From NCBI GenBank assembly GCA_016795065.1, contig JAEUIU010000066.1, forward strand, positions 62,001 to 126,000: a stretch of DNA of 64,000 nt. The letters are read 5' to 3'. The notes under the pieces were generated by a model, which was given only the letters and a program-made list of their open reading frames with translations, was not told the DNA's origin and ran no database searches. Shown piece by piece: positions 59,997 through 64,000 of the stretch. How positions within the stretch are numbered: the first letter of the stretch is position 1; each line of letters opens with the position of its first letter. The position numbers were made by a program, and so were the translations under genes. Source of the stretch: Phycisphaerae bacterium. Its GTDB lineage: Bacteria > Planctomycetota > Phycisphaerae > Phycisphaerales > SM1A02.

Positions 59997-61333
59997 CAGC
60001 GCTCCTGGGGTCGAGGCCGGACACGTTGCCCGGACGCGTCCGGAGGTCCGAAGGGCTCGATGCGGCGTTGCCAGAGGGCTTGCTCGATGTCGGCAAGTCG
60101 CTGCAAGCTCTCGACCAGCCTATCTAGGTCTCCCATCGTCGCGGGCAACCCCTCGGAACTCTCCAAGAGCGTTCGGAGCGAGGACTCGGCGTGTCGCGCC
60201 TGTTGGATGCCGAAGAGCAACTGGCGGGAGAGGTGGTCATCCGCGAGGCGTGCCTCGTCCTCACTCGTCCGGTTGGGGAAGAGAATGTCGACCGCGGTCC
60301 GCAGGAGGTGATTGCTGAGCTCGGCCAGCTCGGTGGCAGCGATAGTCCAGTCGGTGACGGAGGACTTCAGGCTCACCTCGGCAGAGAGCTCGCGAAACCT
60401 GGCCCGGAGTGTCTCACCCGAGGCCTTGAGGTCCTCCCAGCGCCGGCCGACCCCCTCCATGATCGTGCCGAAGGATTCACCTTCGATCCCCGCGACCGTG
60501 AATCGTTCGCCGAGCCCCGCGAACAGCCGCCGGATCCGGCCCGCGGAACCGGTCTCCGCGAGGGAATCTCGCACGAGGCCGAACTCCTTCGAGAGTCCTT
60601 GCCATTCGTCACGCACTTCCTCCAAGCGGTCGCCCACCGCTCGGAAGCGTTCCATCAGGGCCTCGATGCGATCGGCGTTCCCGGGGAACGTCGCCTCAAA
60701 CTCGGCCCGAAAACGCCGGAGATCCTCGGTGATCGACGCCGTTTTCGCCTTGCCCGACGCAAACAGCGGCGGCCATTCCTTTGATGCCCGCTCGACGTTG
60801 ATCCACGTCCGATTGAAGGCCCGCTGCGCGGCGGGGGTCATGAAGAGAGCCGCGTCGCTCACCTCGTTGTTGACCTTGACGTCGCTGCCTTCGGCCAGCG
60901 GAACCGGCGCACCGTCAGGTGCGTCGATCGGCGTAAAGTTGATGACCGACTTGTTCGAAACGACGTCGCGCACGAAGCGGGCCCGCACGTTCGAGGTCAT
61001 CGGCGGGTCGGGCTCGATCTCGAACTGGACGATGAATCGAGCGCTGCCTTGCGTGCTGACGTCCTCGACGCTGACCACGCGACCGCGAGGGAGCCCACCG
61101 ACGAGAACGGAGGTACCGCGGGCGACCCCTGAGATGTCCTCGCCCGCTGGCACGCTGATCTGGTAGCGAAGGAGCGGCGAGCGGAGGTAGCCCGGCAGGA
61201 AGATCCCCGAAGCTGCCGCCGCGCCGATCGCACCCAAGGTAATGATGCCGATACCGATATTGCTGCGATCCCGTGGCCGCGAGGCATGACCGGTCGATTC
61301 CTCGGATCGCTCTCCGGTGCTCATCGCGATCAC
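59996..61333 (-). CDS. MCE/MlaD-family lipid-transport protein 2
   Basis: A 445-residue protein with an N-terminal membrane helix (IGIGIITLGAIGAAAASGIF), an MCE/MlaD domain (GVARGTSVLVGGLPRGRVVS, VRARFVRDVVSNKSVINF) and a long helical C-terminal part of about 280 residues. MlaD-like proteins form a periplasmic ring or tube that carries lipids between the membranes with an MlaF/MlaE ABC transporter. GTG 61333 overlaps the upstream stop (GTGA); ATG 61324 is an alternative start. It is the second of two adjacent MCE genes. Confidence 0.9.
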   Translation of the reverse strand: MIAMSTGERSEESTGHASRPRDRSNIGIGIITLGAIGAAAASGIFLPGYLRSPLLRYQISVPAGEDISGVARGTSVLVGGLPRGRVVSVEDVSTQGSARFIVQFEIEPDPPMTSNVRARFVRDVVSNKSVINFTPIDAPDGAPVPLAEGSDVKVNNEVSDAALFMTPAAQRAFNRTWINVERASKEWPPLFASGKAKTASITEDLRRFRAEFEATFPGNADRIEALMERFRAVGDRLEEVRDEWQGLSKEFGLVRDSLAETGSAGRIRRLFAGLGERFTVAGIEGESFGTIMEGVGRRWEDLKASGETLRARFRELSAEVSLKSSVTDWTIAATELAELSNHLLRTAVDILFPNRTSEDEARLADDHLSRQLLFGIQQARHAESSLRTLLESSEGLPATMGDLDRLVESLQRLADIEQALWQRRIEPFGPPDASGQRVRPRPQER

Positions 61334-62622
61334 TTCTCGTCCGTGAGGACGCCGTGCAGGCGGCGCTGCGACTCCTCGTAACGGCCAAGGGCATCGATCA
61401 GGCTCGTGCGAAGTCGATCCTGCAGTTCCTTGTCGTCAAGCAGCTCGGGCCGGACACGTAACAGTTCGTCCAACGACTCCGCGGCGTTGCGCAGGTCGGC
61501 CGAGGCCATCGCAAAGGTGCGCGTCGCCTCGTAGAGCTGCTCGTGGGCGAGGATGTCCACGGATGGGCGATAGAAGAGTCGCCAGGGACTCCGGCGAATC
61601 TCGATGGTAGCGAGCTTCAGTTGGGCCGCCGAGACCCGCACGTCATCGAGCGTGCTGCGGACGTTGGGCATCTCAGCGGCGATTTCCTTGTCGAAGCGGT
61701 CGACCATGTCGCTGAGCTCACCCAAGGCGTCCTGGCCGCGGGTCAGAACCTGGGCGATCTGGGGCACTGTTTGGGTCCGCACCGTCTCGGCGATCTCATT
61801 GGCCTTTCGGCTAGCCGATTCGAGTTCGCTCAACGCGCTGTCAATCTTCGGACGGTTGTCGCGCAGGGCCGAGTGGGCATCGGCAACGAGCGTCTTCGCC
61901 CCGTGCGTGCCATCCTCGAGGTTGCGGGCCGCGGCCTCGGCGCCGGTGAGGGCGGCATCGACCTTGCCGCGCCAGATCTGGTAGTCGTCCCGCAACTGGA
62001 CAATGGTCGTACTGGCCGCGTCCATTGCGGGGACCAAGTACTCCTCGTAGTCGTCGGGGGCCTTGGCCAGGACCTCGCTGAATTTCTCGGCCCGGCTGAT
62101 GATGGTGACGATGTCGGCGGCACTCTTGCTGCCAGCGATGTTCGCAAGGAGTCCCGGTGCCTCGATCGCAGGCAGGCCGCCGCCGGGCGGCAGTGCACCG
62201 TCCTTCGCATCGATGATGCCATCGCTGTTCTTGTCCGTAGTCGCCGGGGAGCCGACGCTCGAGAAGTTCACCCACGCGGTGTTGCCCAAGAGTGGCGAGA
62301 CGCGAAGCGCTTGGGCGTTCTCGTAGAGGGTGATGGACGACTCAAGCTCGAAGTGCACGTCGATTTGGGTGAGCGTGCCTTCCTTGGTGATCGCCTCGAT
62401 CTGGGTGATCCGACCGCGGCGAAGGCCGCCCACGCGGACCTCGCTGCCTGGACTCAGGCCGGTGACGCCGTTCTCGACGGCGAAGTGAAGCACGTATTCG
62501 TTCTTCGCCGACCAGTTGAAACGCTGGAGAACGAGGAACGTACCGATCGCCAGACTGAGCGAGACGACCACGAAGATGCCCGCTCGCAGGTGGTCGCGGT
62601 TTCGGTCAGTGCCTTCTGCCAT
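61330..62622 (-). CDS. MCE/MlaD-family lipid-transport protein 1
   Basis: A 430-residue protein: a membrane helix (AGIFVVVSLSLAIGTFLVLQ), an MCE domain (GLSPGSEVRVGGLRRGRITQ, ALRVSPLLGNTAWVNFSSVG) and a long coiled helical tail with repeated heptad-like stretches (NRPKIDSALSELESASRKAN). An insert right after the MCE domain reads DKNSDGIIDAKDGALPPGG, which has the spacing of a calcium-binding EF-hand loop. Two MCE proteins together with the MlaF-like ATPase at 15.7 kb point to a lipid-import or export system; the permease is outside the window. Confidence 0.9.
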   Translation of the reverse strand: MAEGTDRNRDHLRAGIFVVVSLSLAIGTFLVLQRFNWSAKNEYVLHFAVENGVTGLSPGSEVRVGGLRRGRITQIEAITKEGTLTQIDVHFELESSITLYENAQALRVSPLLGNTAWVNFSSVGSPATTDKNSDGIIDAKDGALPPGGGLPAIEAPGLLANIAGSKSAADIVTIISRAEKFSEVLAKAPDDYEEYLVPAMDAASTTIVQLRDDYQIWRGKVDAALTGAEAAARNLEDGTHGAKTLVADAHSALRDNRPKIDSALSELESASRKANEIAETVRTQTVPQIAQVLTRGQDALGELSDMVDRFDKEIAAEMPNVRSTLDDVRVSAAQLKLATIEIRRSPWRLFYRPSVDILAHEQLYEATRTFAMASADLRNAAESLDELLRVRPELLDDKELQDRLRTSLIDALGRYEESQRRLHGVLTDEK

Positions 62623-62669
62623 GGGGCGGATGATACCGGTGGGTGCGTCCCGTGGGCATCCATCAGAAC

Positions 62670-64000
62670 CTAGCCGGCGACGAGCCGTTCGTTGGTTTCG
62701 AACCGGCCCAATGCTCCGAGCAGTTGCTCAATCTGAACATGCGGCGGAACCGAGAGCAGCCGCCGGCGCAGGGCCGTGATCGTCTTGAGGGCCTGTTCGG
62801 TGAGGAGCAGGTGCTCCTTCCGGGTACCGCTCGCCGCGAGGTTGATGGCGGGGAAGATCCGCTTCTCGGCGATCTCCCGGTCGAGGATCAGCTCCATGTT
62901 CCCGGTGCCCTTGAACTCCTCGAAGATGATCTGGTCGGCGCGGGAGCCGGTGTCGACGAGGCAGGTCGCGATGATGGTTAGGGAACCGCCCTCTTCCGCG
63001 CGGCGGGCGGCGCCGAAGAGTTGCTTCGGGACCTCCAGGGCGCGCGAGTCGAGGCCTCCGGACATCGTCCGTCCCGAACTGCCGTACTTGCGACTGTTGT
63101 TGAAGGCCCGACCGAGGCGGGTGAGGGAGTCGAGGAGGACGACGACGTCCTTGCCCGCTTCCACCATCCGCTTGGCCCGCTCGATGGCCAGGATGCCAAG
63201 GGAGAGGTGGCGTTCGAGGTCCTGGTCGTTGCTCGAGGCGAGCACATGAGCGGGCACGTTGCGCTTGAAGTCAGTGACCTCTTCGGGCCGCTCGTCAATG
63301 AGCAGGGCAACCAGCTCGACCTGTGGGTGGTTCTGCTTGATCCCGAAAGCGATGTTCTGGAGGAGCACTGTCTTGCCCGCCTTGGGCGGGGCCACAATGA
63401 GCCCGCGCGTGCCGAAGCCGATCGGGCAGAAGAGGTCGATGAGTCGGCAGGCCGGTGGGCAGCCCTTGTGTTCAAGGGTCATCCGCGGTGCGGGGTCGAG
63501 CGGGGTCAGCTCGGCGAAACTCCTGCGAGCGTTGAACGCCTCGGGCGCGAGTCCTTCGACGGTCTGAACCGATTGAACGGTCATGCGGCCGCCAGCGCTG
63601 CGTCGGGGAGCGGCCTCCGCCGTGATGCGGCAGTTCTGACGAAGCTGATAGCGCAGGACAACTTCGGCCGGCACAAAGGGGTCGCTGCTTCCGTCGACCA
63701 GTCCGTCCGCCATCTGCCGCAGGCGGCCGTCGCCACCGGCCGAAGCGGAGCCGGATCCGCCGCCTGCAACAAGATCGAGAATGCCCGAGACCGTCACCGG
63801 CGGGGCGTCTTGCGGAGGGGGGGCTTCGCTGCGTCGTGAGGGCGTCGCATTCTTCGTCGCCTCAGGTGCAGAGGTCTTCTCGCCTTCTGGAGCCGGCTCC
63901 GGCGTCACGACATCTGCATCCCCACCGCGGCGTCGCCGATTGCCTCGCCGTCGTCGCTTTGGCTTCGCATGGCTCTCCGAACCCGAAGCCTCCTCACCCG
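62670..64000 (-). CDS. rho: Transcription termination factor Rho, N-terminus beyond window
   Basis: Rho is the hexameric RNA helicase that ends transcription. The frame is open to the right edge, so the start is missing. The ATPase core is complete: Walker A APPKAGKTVLLQN, LIDERPEEVTDF, Walker B VVLLDSLTRLGRAFN and SSGRTMSGGLDSRAL, then SLTIIATCLVDTGSRADQII. The window edge covers an arginine-rich stretch (PKRRRRGNRRRRGGDADVV). The RNA-binding cold-shock-like region is diverged: SGILDLV and DPFVPAEVVLRYQLRQN correspond to the usual ends, but the aromatic GFGFLR block is absent and a Gly/Ser/Ala loop replaces it. Confidence 0.96.
   Translation of the reverse strand, partial: GEEASGSESHAKPKRRRRGNRRRRGGDADVVTPEPAPEGEKTSAPEATKNATPSRRSEAPPPQDAPPVTVSGILDLVAGGGSGSASAGGDGRLRQMADGLVDGSSDPFVPAEVVLRYQLRQNCRITAEAAPRRSAGGRMTVQSVQTVEGLAPEAFNARRSFAELTPLDPAPRMTLEHKGCPPACRLIDLFCPIGFGTRGLIVAPPKAGKTVLLQNIAFGIKQNHPQVELVALLIDERPEEVTDFKRNVPAHVLASSNDQDLERHLSLGILAIERAKRMVEAGKDVVVLLDSLTRLGRAFNNSRKYGSSGRTMSGGLDSRALEVPKQLFGAARRAEEGGSLTIIATCLVDTGSRADQIIFEEFKGTGNMELILDREIAEKRIFPAINLAASGTRKEHLLLTEQALKTITALRRRLLSVPPHVQIEQLLGALGRFETNERLVAG

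Noticed and set aside
1..64000. Mobile element, prophage, defence island or CRISPR array
   Set aside because: No transposase, integrase, repeat-spacer array, restriction or phage gene was recognised, and codon use looks even across the window.

Overview
The window is high-GC bacterial DNA, most likely from a planctomycete of the Phycisphaerae type. Three things point there. Six secreted proteins carry a short dockerin-like calcium-binding module of the form D-x-N-D-D-G...ADLAxLLGAWG. Four related secreted proteins end, fully or partly, in a sorting tail of the type VPAPGAVALLGLAGLAG followed by arginines. Single-copy core genes (murA, murD, murG, ftsW, rho, truA, ispF, miaB) lie scattered among them rather than in the usual clusters. 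No phage, transposon, CRISPR array, rRNA or tRNA was recognised.

Layout. 1-4.8 kb: the tail of a GH2 beta-mannosidase, an unknown protein, a secreted dockerin-bearing protein and a DedA membrane protein. 5-7 kb: a VKOR-thioredoxin fusion for disulfide formation. 7-13.5 kb (minus): a tightly packed run ispF, an AdkA-like/deoxyribosyltransferase-like fusion, truA, a secreted helical protein, an acetamidase-like protein and an LmbE-type deacetylase, several joined by ATGA, GTGA or TGATG overlaps. 13.7-16.7 kb: a lipoprotein, murD and an mlaF-type ATPase. 16.7-24.4 kb (minus): a block of secreted proteins (reprolysin-like protease, dockerin protein, two PEP-CTERM-like proteins), each followed by a clear Rho-independent terminator, then a frameshifted or RNA-like element. 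24.4-28.9 kb: miaB, a tiny membrane protein, ftsW and murG.

29-36 kb: an M42 peptidase, a YgfZ/GcvT-like protein, a 66-residue membrane protein and an HMG-CoA-lyase-like gene in an overlapping plus operon; a phosphoesterase overlapping the lyase tail antisense; and a diguanylate cyclase with a coupled partner. 36-42.6 kb: a diverged bS18 gene, a TPR protein, a HEAT-like protein and fumC. 42.6-45.7 kb: a CHASE-PAS-PAS hybrid histidine kinase. 45.8-54.8 kb: more secreted proteins (beta-helix, FG-GAP propeller, N-terminal dockerin, fibro-slime) around an FNR-type reductase and a hydrolase. 55-58 kb: murA behind a repeat-rich leader and two more members of the PEP-CTERM-like family. 58-64 kb (minus): an operon-like run rho, two MCE/MlaD proteins, a SpoU RNA methyltransferase, a YdeI-like protein and a GNAT acetyltransferase.

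Themes. The envelope dominates: peptidoglycan synthesis (murA, murD, murG, ftsW), lipid transport (mlaF plus two MCE proteins), disulfide formation and a large secretome built from shared modules. The least explained items are the AdkA-like/deoxyribosyltransferase fusion, the four-member sorted family with matching promoters, the element at 23.9-24.3 kb, the repeat array before murA, and the two very small membrane proteins. All functions are read from sequence alone; no database search was run.
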